Position numbers and translations under genes: made by a program. A DNA stretch of 64,000 bases, taken from the NCBI RefSeq assembly GCF_000189635.1, contig NW_002476567.1, positions 1,178,001 to 1,242,000 of the forward strand, given 5' to 3'. Shown one piece after another: positions 50,631-61,405 of this stretch (its first letter is position 1; each line of letters begins with the position of its first letter). The DNA comes from Tetrahymena thermophila SB210 (lineage: Eukaryota > Ciliophora > Oligohymenophorea > Hymenostomatida > Tetrahymenidae). Below the pieces are notes generated by a model. It was not told the DNA's origin. It saw only the letters and a program-made list of their open reading frames with translations, and searched no databases.

Positions 50631-51062
50631 TCAGATAGTTGATGGCTAGCTTTTTTGAATTCTTTATTTTTTAGAAAATTGGATTGAGAAGGTTCGGACA
50701 TTTAGAATACTTTGAATTTAATATACAGTAATACCTTTTTCTTTTATTTTCCATTCAAATAAAAAGCAGTTATTAGTCTAAAAGAAATATTTAATTTCTA
50801 ATTAAAGATTTTTGTTATTATTTTTATTAGCAAACTCAATAATAACCAAATAATTAAATGCTGCTAATGCTATTTAACTTACTAATAAGGAGATGCTACT
50901 TTATACATACTATACTAAATGTACTAAAGATTGATTTTACTAAGTTTATTTGATTATTATTAAGCCTGAAAAAAATGCTATTTATATAATATATATCGCT
51001 TATTAACACATATTATTGATCTCATCTTTTTTTATTATAAGGTTTGCTAAGTAATAGTATTA
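50631..51062 (-). pseudogene. Truncated 3' end of a type 2 gene (duplication relic 2)
   Basis: About 430 nt match the last 140 codons of the type 2 genes (for example 53727-54170): the final membrane segments and cytosolic tail, ending at an equivalent TGA (50631-50633). The match ends near 51062 and is followed by unrelated AT-rich sequence. Several short deletions are present, so it cannot make a full protein. It is the scar expected from the 3-kb duplication. Confidence 0.8.
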
Positions 51063-51842
51063 CCATAAAAATATAAAATTATTAAGAAGAATTTTAAAAG
51101 TGGCGAATGTGAGGAATGATACTAAATATATTATATAAATAAAAATCATAATTTTAAAAAAAATAGAGATATATATATTATCAGAATCTTTTAAATTAAT
51201 TAATTAATTATTGATAAAATATCGTTTTTTTAACTAAACATAATTCAGAATCTATTTTAGATCAGCATCTTAATTTAATATACTTCCTTAATTTCCCTAC
51301 CATTAATAAATTTTTAATTTTTTATAGAAAAAAGAAAATTTAAACAACACACTTTATAAAAGGTGCTTGTATTAAAAAATCTAATTTTAAATTAGAATCC
51401 ACAGTATCTTTTGAATTAAAAAGTTTATATTCATAGATTGAAAATATAGTTTCAAATTCAGATATATTTTTAATATATAGATATGAATATAAAGAATGTG
51501 ATTTTTAGCTCTATTTTCTTTTTCATAAATACTTAATTCAATTCACTGAAATTTAAAATGATAAAAATGATTTAAATTTTTATTGAAAAAGATATTTAAA
51601 ATTGAAATAACAATATTTAATAAATAAATATAAGATAGATTTATTTATTGTTATACATCAATCATGATTCTATTTTAAAAATTAAATTTTATATTTTTGA
51701 TCAGGAATTAATTAAGTTAGTTAATTTAAATTTCTTCAAAAAATAAATTTTCTGATCAAAAAACTTTTTTAATTTGCCAATTTCTGAATTTATTTTGAAT
51801 ATTTCAATTAATAATTATTATTTTTAATTTACAAAAAAAATA
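51063..51842. other. Intergenic region, start of duplication 2 copy 2
   Basis: About 780 nt without a gene. From about 51340 it aligns with 48060-48561 downstream of the first arrestin gene. Confidence 0.6.
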
Positions 51843-53243
51843 TCAAATATAAACTTTATTTTGATCTTACATTACTGGTTAACCTAGAGGAATCTCTTAT
51901 CCTGGCACTTAGTTGAATTAATTAATATTGTTATTATAATTTTAAGCTGCGTAAATTTATTATTATTAACCATTAACAATATTAGCTTAGATTTGGTTTT
52001 GGTAATATTAAGCAGGCTGCTAGTAAATTTGCTACTGTTAATTTATATTTTATTGTTAAGTATTAAGCATTTCTTGTTAATAATCAACTTTTATTTTTGC
52101 TGGTTCAATAGCTAAGTAATTATCATATAATTTTTATTCATAAGCTAAATTTTACAAGTGCTACTATTACATTTAATTGTATTACATTGGATTAAATTAA
52201 GCTTATTGTAATTAAACTGGATTCCAGTTTTAAGGGATTGATTAGGGTTAATATTGTTAATTACTTTGAAAGGGTAAAATCTAGTTTGAATTAGGATTTA
52301 TATATATTAGCATTTCATGAGGGGATTTATTAGTTACACAGCAACAAGAATTAATATCAGGTATAATTTATAAGTAATAGTTCATTTAAATTAGCTAACC
52401 TTGAGAACTTAATAAAAGGTTACTAGGAATTTGTAATTAGATTTCTTAAGAAACTTGCTTACTATTTATTTAAAATTAAGTGCTTTTTTCGAATTAGTTA
52501 ACAATTTAGTCTCTATAACGACTACCTGCCTTCATCTCAAGCTTCCCAATTAGTTTTACACTAAAATTTTTTACTGTATTTCTATATTAAGCAAGATCTG
52601 CATTCATTCTAATATTTATAATCTCGTTAGGGACAAAGGATCTACTGTTCAAAATCATATTGTAATTTATTTCTCCTGATTTACAGCAGCAACAAACAAC
52701 TGGTGTTTATTTTGAAGTAGTAAAATTGGGTAAATTTTAAACTTAGTTTATTTACCCTATAAATATCTCTTAGCTTCCACTAACAGGCCTTACATTAGGT
52801 TCTGTGGAGAGTATTTATGCTGTTAATAAATATTTTAGACTGCATTTATTATGTTCATTGCTAAAATATTAGATTGAAGAAGGTAATTACTAAGCAATTA
52901 CAAGCTAAAATGGTATAGATAACTAACAAGGTTGAATTACAAATGCTTAGTTACCTATCCCTTAAGAGAAATCATAGATAGGCATACTATAATTTAAAAA
53001 ATTATTCATAGCTTTTGCATAAACAGTGCTTTCGTTTTCACCGCTCCCTGTAGTATATGTATAGTGAACATCTTCAAACCCTTAAAGATTGATTTATAGA
53101 AAGCACCCTTAAAAAGGTTCTTCAAGACTTATATAAAGCATACCTTATATAACTTCATTACTAACGAAAGCTAGTTTATTCAATTAAATTTAAATACCTC
53201 CTCTGACTTATCTTCTATTATCTTTAGGATGACTTTAACCCAT
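51843..53243 (-). CDS. Arrestin-fold protein 2
   Basis: One exon of 467 codons (466 aa), a close paralogue of the gene at 48562-49944. The arrestin-like N-domain strands (GGIQIQLNKLAFVSNEVIQG), the QPCQLSIPFQL strand and the CCCCKSGEINYNMILNSRSF start of the C domain are all retained. Changes cluster in the loop after the GFEDV segment (Ser/Glu-rich), in a short insertion near the KLEMKAGS position, and in the Gln-rich tail. The frame is intact, so both copies may be active. The same two-domain adaptor role is inferred. The gene is 480 nt downstream of the stop of the type 2 gene 53727-59582, on the same strand. Confidence 0.8.
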
Positions 53244-53726
53244 TTTAACTACAATTTATAAATTAAATTGAAAAATGCTAATAATTAATAAAATCTATTA
53301 GTTAATTAAAATTATATACTGAATTAAAATCTAAATTTTAATATTTATTAAAGAATTATAAAAGATTCAATTTAAAAAACTAATCCTTGTTAAGAATAAG
53401 TTGATAAACAAATATAAAAGGGCTTACAAAATATTTTCTTTTTAAAAAAATATTTTGCCAACCAAAAAATTAGAATCTTTATAACCCTTAAATTTTGAGT
53501 AACTTTAAAATCTATAATTATTTAATTTAATTTTAGTTATAAATATTACTTTTAATATTTACAATTAATTATTTGGAATAAAATAATATATTTTTTAATT
53601 AATTTTATAACAAAGTAGTAAATATTAAACTAGATAAAAATAAACTATGAATTTAAAAAATTTAAATATTGTTATTTCTATTTAGGAATAATTTAATTTT
53701 TTAAATGTGCTCCCTATATTAACTAA
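53244..53726. other. Intergenic region between arrestin gene 2 and type 2 gene 2
   Basis: About 480 nt of AT-rich DNA. No gene was recognised. Confidence 0.6.
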
Positions 53727-56700
53727 TCAGCTAGAAGAAGCCTAGCTTTTTTGAATTGTTTTTCTTTTTGAAAGTTGGATTGAAAATGTTCGAACATTTA
53801 GAATACTTTGAATTTAATCTACAGTAATACCTTCTTCTTTTATTTTTTATTCAAATATAAAGCAGTTATTTGTCTAAAAGAAACTATTATTTTAATTTCT
53901 TATTAAAGATTTTTGTAATTATTTTTTACTTAACTTAAGGTACATTCGATGGGCAAACTCAATAATAATCAAACAATTAAATGCTGCCAAAGCTATTTAA
54001 CTTACTAATAATAAGGAGATGCTATTTTATTCATACTATATTAAATGTACTAAAGATTGAATTTATTAAGTTTTATTTATTATTATTAAGCCTGAAACAA
54101 ATGCTATTTATATAATATCGCTTATTAATACATAATACAAATCTCTTCTTTTATTATTATAAGGCTTGCTTAGTGATAATGTTATTAGAATAAAGGTACA
54201 AGTAGAAAATTATGCCCATAAAAAGTAACTTTAGCTTAGTAAAAAGGCTAAGCAAAAAGCTATTTTCTTTAATTCTGCTATTAACCAAAACATCAAACTT
54301 GCCTTGGAATTAGTATTTAAGTTATCTGTTAAAAACTTTAATTGTTGATTACTAGGGACGGTCTTTACTACATATACTTCAAGCAAAATAAATATTAGAT
54401 ATAATATACCATAAACTATAGTGCATACAGAGTAAAGGTTTAATTATTTAAACATTTCTAAATTATTAATTGTGTACATCAATATCATATTACTTGATAT
54501 TCTATTCACTTTTATGAATAAATTCCAATTCAAGAAATATTTTATAACTAAGCTCCTATGAGAATTTCTCAAATTCAAACACTTATTATCAACGATTTTA
54601 AAATATAAATATCCTAGAGCAATAAATAAATATGATAAAAAGGCATAACCAAAAAAAACCAAAATACTTAAATTATTAGATGAGTCTTTGGTTTGAGGAA
54701 TGTCTTAGCTAAATACTAAAATTTAACTATCAAGAATATTAAAATAGTTGAATTTAGCATTGTGGCATGCAAAAATTCCTGTTTAATCTAACTATTTTGA
54801 ATAAAAATGATTGCCTATTAGTTAAGAGTTCATCAAAAAGTAATCAGAGAAAGGATGATGGTTCACAAACAGAGTTGGAAGGTAAAAAAAATACTAAATA
54901 TTTGTAACTATACTTGCTATTTTAAATAAAATATTTGAGCTAGGATTAAATTAGCAATCCTCTTAATTAGTTTCTATAAATGATGACTAACAAATACAAC
55001 TATTTGTTTATTGATCAAGAGTCCTAGTTGATGAACTACACTCTAAGCATTAATCACTATTACTTCCTGTGCATTTACTACATGTAAAATAGCATTAGTT
55101 CCCAACAAAAGTGGCATTAGAATAGTATTAAAAACATGAACTTGTATCTGAACACAATTCACATTAATCAATACAATTTTAGCTACATTTATTTTCATTA
55201 TCAGTAAATTTACCTTATTTACAAAAGCTACAGGTTTCTAATTTATTGTCAAAGAAGAATCCACTTTTACATTAAAGGCATTAAGATCCATCTGGTAAAC
55301 ACTCCAAACAATTTTCTTATGGACATTAGATGCAACTATTTGTAATAGAAGAGTAATAGTTTGATTAAGAACACTCACATTTTTAATCAGCTTATGAATA
55401 TTATGCTTATTTTATACATTATAAACATATACTTCTATTATTAGAGTCACACTTTTAGCACATGGGATCTGGACATTACTAACATATACCAGTTAACTCG
55501 CTCAATGTATCTTTTTAATCTATACAAACGCATTCATTTATATTATTTATTTAATTAAATATAGTTTAAGCACCAGTTTTACATGATAAACAATTATTAT
55601 TAGATTCAAAGCAAGTAAGGCAAGTTGGAACACATTTTTAACAACTTTGTGTTTATCTATCATAAAATTATCCTGACTAACAATTCAAAATACAATTTCC
55701 TGGATATAAAGGATCTGGTGATGAATTCGAAGCACATTGTTAGCAAGTTGTGCTATTTACACATATCGCGCAATTTGCTGGACATGATAAACACTGAAAA
55801 TTATTATTGCTTGAATCTAAATAAGTAGCATAAGGGCATCTGCATTAGTTTGAATTTAAATCTATATAAAATGAAGGAGGGCATAAACTACAAGTTTAAG
55901 GCCCTTATTCACAGTTGAGACAGAATTAAATAGTGCAAGCTTGGCAATTATTATTGTTATCGCAAAATGCTGGAGAAGGTTTTGTTAATGTGCAGCTATT
56001 ATTATACAAATAAGTATTTGATGAGCACTGTATGCAGGAGTTTGGTAAAGTATTTGTGCATATAAGACAATTTTTATCGTTACAAGGATAGCAATTTTAT
56101 TAGTATGAAGGATAGTTACTAGGAGATTATTAGCAAGCAAAACCAGAAGGTTCTTACTAAATACAAGTATTTGTAAGAGTGTTATAATAAGGATATGACT
56201 GCGAGCATGCTGTACAGTCAGTAGTAAGAGGTCCTTTACAATTTTGACAGCTTATATCACAAATATAGCAATTTTGTTGATATGATGGTTATGGACTGGA
56301 ACTATTTTAGCAAAAATATCCTTGGTTTGGAATTTATGAAAAGCATTCATTAGTGGATGTATTAAAATATGGTAGAGAAGTTGGACAAGTTAAACAATTA
56401 TTAGGTAAAGGTCCTGTACAGCTTAAACAATTACTATTACAGGAATTGCAATTAAACTAATAGTTTGGAAAATTTGTGTTTTTTTGACAATTAAAATTAA
56501 AACCTGGTGTTTAGGAAAGACATTAATTAGTTTAAGTATTAAAGTAAGGAAAAGAACTAGCGCAGCTGAGACAATTAGTAGGGAGCGTTCCTGAGCAAGT
56601 TAAGCAAGTAGAATCACAAGGCTAGCAATTTTATTAGTAAGATAAATTGATATTTGAGTTTTTTGTGCAAAAGTAACCTGAATTAGGTGCTTAAACAGAG

Positions 56701-59582
56701 CAAGAATTATTTTATAAGTTGTAAAAAGGGAAAATAGTAGTGCAACTTAAACAATTTGTAGAAATAGGACCTGAGCATTACAAGCAGCTTTAATCACAAG
56801 GATAGCAGTCCTATTGATATGATAGCGATGTGTTAGAGCTACTTTAACAATAATATCCTGATGCTGGAGCTTAAACTAGGCATTCATTAGTTTTGATATT
56901 AAAAAATGGTAGAGAAGGAGGACAGCTCAAACAATTATTAGACAATTGACCTGTACAGCTTAAACAATTAATATGACAAGTATTACAATTAAACTAATAA
57001 GTGGGGTTAGTTAGATTTTGTATGCAATAAAAGTTTGAACTTGGAATATTTGAAAGACAAGAACTAGTTTAAATGTTGAAATAGGGAAATTAACTTGTGC
57101 AACTTAAACAATTATTTTGGAGACTACCTGAGCAATTGAGGCAAGTCGAATAGCAAGGTGAGCAATTTTATTAGTAAGACAAGCTAGTGTTTGAGTTTTA
57201 TTGGCAATAATAACCTTAAATAGGAGCCGATGCTATGCAAGTATTAGTTGATAGATTATAGAAAGGTAATGAAGTAGGGCAACTTAAACAATTTGTAGAA
57301 AGAGGTCCTGAGCATTAAAAGCAACTAGGATCGCAAGGATAACAGTTTTATTGATATGATGGGTATGAACCGTTGCTATTTTAACAATAATATCCTATAG
57401 CTGGAGCTTAAAGAAGACATTCATTTGTTTTAGTATTAAAAAATGATAGAGTAGAAGGACAACTTAAACAATTATTAGATTATTATCCTGAACAAGTCAA
57501 ACAATTTATGTTGCAGATATTGCAATTAAATTAATAAGTAGGATTAGTTAAATTTTACTGGCAATAAAAATTTGAGCCTGGAGCTTTTGAAAGACAAGAA
57601 TTTGTTTAAATATTAAAATAAGGAAATGAACTTGAGCAGCTAATACAGTTAGTAGGGAGACTTCCTGAACAAGTCAAGCAAGTAGAATCACAAAGTGAGC
57701 AATTTTATTAATAAGATAAACTTGTGTTTGAGCTTTATTGACAAAAATAACCTTAGCTAGGAGCTAAGGGTAAACAAGAATTAGTTGATAAGTTATAGAA
57801 AGGGAATGAAGTAGTGCAACTTAAACAATTTGTAGAAAGTGGTCCCGAGCATTATAAACATGATATATAGCAAGGATAACAATTTTATTGGTATGATGGA
57901 GATGTACCAGTGCTATTGTAACAATAATATCCTGTAGCTGGAGCTTAAAGAAGACATTCATTTGTATTAGTATTAAAAAATTGTAGATTAGGAGGGCAGC
58001 TTTAACAATTATTAGATAAAGGACCAAAACAAGTTTAACAGTTTGGACTGCAAGTTTAACAATTTAATTGATAAGTAGGGGTAGTATTATTTTGCTAGCA
58101 TTAGAAATTGCTATTCGGAGATGAAAGGCACTAATTAGTGGAAGTAACAAAATAAGGAAAAGATTAAGAACAACTAAGACAATTAGTTGGGAGACTACCT
58201 GAACAAGTTAAACAAGTAGAATCACAAGAATAACAGTTTTATTGATAAGGTAAAGTTAAATCTGAACTTTATTAACAAATATAACCTGTACCTGGTTGTA
58301 CTGATTGACATTAATTACTTTATACAATAAAGAAAGGGAGGGAAGATGGGCAGCTTTTACAGTTAGTGGAGAGAGGGCCAGAACATTGCAAACAGCTCGA
58401 ATTACATGGATTACATGAAGGTAAAAGACTAGTATTTAATGAGTTTTATTCTGGATAAGTTTAGCTTTCACAAGTCTAAACACAATCTTTAACAGTAAAT
58501 GAATAAAAATACCCTTGAGGGCAAGATAAACTGTAATATTCAACAAAAGTAGAAGTTACTCCTAATATTTTTGTACCTTACCAAGTTTTATAAGTTATAT
58601 ACATTCCATTGTTACTATTTTAATAGACAAAATAAATGTCATTAATTACTAATCTTCCATTTTAAACATTTAAATCACTATAAATTTTTGAAAAACCAAT
58701 TTAAAAGTTTAATTTATTTGTATGCATAGTATTTATAGGAGAGGGCGTGGTTTAAACTCTAGCATATTTAAGAGAGAGATCATCACAACACAAACCTTAC
58801 TTGCAAGTAGAACTTAAATTATTTGCATAATTAGTTTATATTAAATTATTATATAAACAGTTAGACGAACTTGAAATAAATTCATAGGTTAGATCTTAAT
58901 ACAATTTCATCATTATTGAGTTATTTTCTTGATAATAAAACTCAAAATAATTAAACCTTATTTCATTAAGTTACCACTAGGCCTAGAGATCTTCTTTAAC
59001 ATTAATTAAAAAATTATTAGGATCATTAGTAGGTTAGCTTATTAGAAATGAAACACTTAAAAGATTATATAAATAATCAAGATAAAACCCAGTCATAAAT
59101 CCAACAACTAAAACTTTAGTTTTTGGATTTTAGAGAAGGTTTTGTTAAGAATAAGGTATTTTTGTAGTAAAAATATTATAATTTTGGTCCTAGCTATTAT
59201 CTAATAAATATGTTTAATTAGAAGTAGAAAATGAGTAAATATTTGATGCTGTTGTAGCTATGTAGGTGTAATTAGCTTAATATACATAAGAAAAATCAGA
59301 AGCTTGGAGAGTAACTAAAAAACCAACTGAGCTTATATTGGTAATCTAGATTTGAAAGTCTAATTCAAACTAATTATTTAAAGTGTCTAAATAATTAAGT
59401 GAAGTGATTATATTAGGAGTAGAATTAAAAGGAGAGGTAAACTAAATGGTGAGCGTAGTGTTTGTTTATGATAGAGTAAAATTTCCAGTTTATATGAAAT
59501 TGCTATCTAGGATATTTATAGATGATAAATAAATATTTTTAAAAAATGATAGTAGCATAAAGACCTTCAAAAGAAAACTCAT
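53727..59582 (-). CDS. Type 2 lectin-like multi-pass surface protein with twelve ~59-aa Cys repeats
   Basis: One exon of 1952 codons (1951 aa) from ATG 59582 to TGA 53727. The layout equals the type 2 gene at 42358-47676: hydrophobic leader, H-type-lectin-like region, tandem CxxC units, type 1-like cysteine region, six or seven membrane segments, and a tail with EEGITVDQIQSILNVRTFSI. The protein is 179 residues longer than its paralogue. The difference is one extra three-unit block in the repeat region (56094-58235), so the two genes differ mainly by copy number. The first bases after the start (Met-Ser-Phe-Leu-Leu) are the same as in the paralogue. The inferred role is a surface receptor or antigen. 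Arrestin gene 2 lies directly 3' of it. Confidence 0.87.
56094..58235 (-). repeat. Twelve tandem cysteine-rich units (four three-unit blocks)
   Basis: The block is 2142 nt, or 714 codons, exactly four times about 178.5. Units follow the same three-class order as in 44725-46329. The added block (after the third unit) is closest to neighbouring units within this gene, as expected from unequal exchange or slippage. Confidence 0.85.
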
Positions 59583-61405
59583 TTTGTTTAGTTTTTGTTT
59601 ATAGCGCTGTTGTTTTTTTGTTTTTTACCTTTAAATTTTTTTGATAAATGATCAATTAAATTTTTGTTTTAATTATAATTTACTTATTAGGTATATTCTT
59701 TCATATTTATTATAAATTTAATGAATGTGATTCGTTTAATATAAAATGATTCCAAATAAAATATTCTTTTATTTAAATATATAATCCTCATCTCAATTTC
59801 TAATTAACTAAATATTCAATTAGTCTAACTTTATTTTAATTATATAAATCTTAGTACAATATTTTACAAAAAATTTAAAAAATCTCCAGCATCTTCAATT
59901 ATATTACTGGTTATGTTTTTTTGAGTTATATTAGAAGCAAATATTTCTTAATAAAGATAATAGTTTTTTGTTAATAAAAAAAATAGCACTTCCAGAAATT
60001 TAAATTTCTCCTTTCTTGAATTTAAAAATAAGTCAAATTTCAATAGATTTTAATGTGTTTATAGCAAATTCTTATTCAGTCTTGCTATTTTTAAAATCTG
60101 ATTATTTTTATATCAAAATTAAATAAATTTTTGTGAATTTTACAGCAGACTCATTAATTATCTAAAATTTTGCTTCCAAAATATATATTAATATATTTAA
60201 TAGAATTTTAACAAAAAAGAAAGTTTTGGATTAATTTGTTTTTAAAGAAAAGCTAATTGTTTCTTTATATTTTGTTCTATTTATTTAACATTGAAAAATT
60301 TAATTAAAATTTGTTTTTAATGGCCTAAATATAAATTTTACTTTATTTCATGAAACTTAATTAAAAAATTTAGATAAAATGTTAAGAAATTAAAATAAGT
60401 AAATAATACTTTATTAAGAATATAAATAAATCAAATTAAGTTGTAAATAATTTAACTTTAGTAGCAAAAATATATATACAGCCTTAAATATTGATAAATA
60501 AAAATTATTTTTATCATAAACTGGTTGAAAAATTGTTATTAATAAAGTATTATTATATTTTAATATATGAGTTAATTATTTCTTTAGCAATTAATATCAT
60601 ATTTTTATATATTTCTTTAATATTTACTATTTTATTTCCTTTACTAAAAATAAAAAATAATTTTTTATTTAATTATTTGAAATAATTATTACCTCACTAT
60701 CAATTTTGATTAGTGACTAGCATTGTAGCAAAAATATGAAAAATATATTAATTATTACGTTTTTTATGTTAGATAACAAAAATACTTTTTATTTTTGATT
60801 CTTTTTATATTTCTTTAAATCTTTATTTAAAATTTTGTATTTAATTCTTAAAATAATTATTTTTAAACTTAGGTAAGTAGTTCATTTATTAGCAATAATC
60901 TGAAAAATGTCTATAATTTAGATAGAGTTAACTTTTGTTGAGATCAATATTATATATTTTTAAATATATAAACTATTTGTTTCATAATTTTTATTTATTA
61001 TACTTGAGAATTTAAAAATTTTTTAGTAAAAATTTATTCCTCATTCCTAGACATAGGAAATTCCTCATGCTGAGGATCCGAGACTGTGAGAAACTATGGT
61101 ATAATTTTTATTTTATTGATTTCAATAAGTTTTGCTTGTTAAAAACAAATTATTTTATAAGCAACCTAACATAAAGATAAACTCTTACTTGAAGGTAGAG
61201 AAAAATTAAATATACATTATTGAGAAAAATTAAATTAAAAAGAATTATTTAGAATAAAATAAAATATTTTTTAATAAATTTTATAAAAAAATAATAGTAA
61301 ATATAATAAGATATATAATTAACTATGAATAAATTCTTTTAAAAATTTAAATATTTCTATTTCTATTTAGGAATAATTTTTAAAAATGCTACCAATATTA
61401 AATAC
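59583..61405. other. Intergenic region between type 2 genes 2 and 3, with two small hairpins
   Basis: About 1.8 kb without a supported gene. A hydrophobic plus-strand open stretch at 60491-60685 has no family features. At 61044-61059 (TTCCTA..TAGGAA) and 61062-61076 (TCCTCA..TGAGGA) two adjacent 6-bp inverted repeats lie in a short less AT-rich patch (61040-61100). Their role is unknown. Confidence 0.55.

Larger units (their letters stand above)
48060..51062 (+). repeat. Segmental duplication 2, copy 1 (about 3.0 kb)
   Basis: The unit holds an arrestin-like gene plus the 3' end of a type 2 gene. It aligns in order with about 51340-54170. Markers are AAAATCTAATTTTAAAT(C/T)AGAATCCACA at 48087 and 51377 and TTATTGTTATACATCAATCA at 48360 and 51644. 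Confidence 0.82.
51340..54170 (+). repeat. Segmental duplication 2, copy 2 (about 2.8 kb)
   Basis: This is the second copy of 48060-51062. Its right end continues into the intact type 2 gene 53727-59582, so this copy keeps the original arrangement. Confidence 0.82.

Noticed and set aside
60491..60685. Plus-strand 64-residue hydrophobic open frame
   Set aside because: Composition matches translated AT-rich intergenic DNA (Ile, Leu, Phe, Asn, Lys, Tyr only) and nothing similar occurs at the equivalent flanks.
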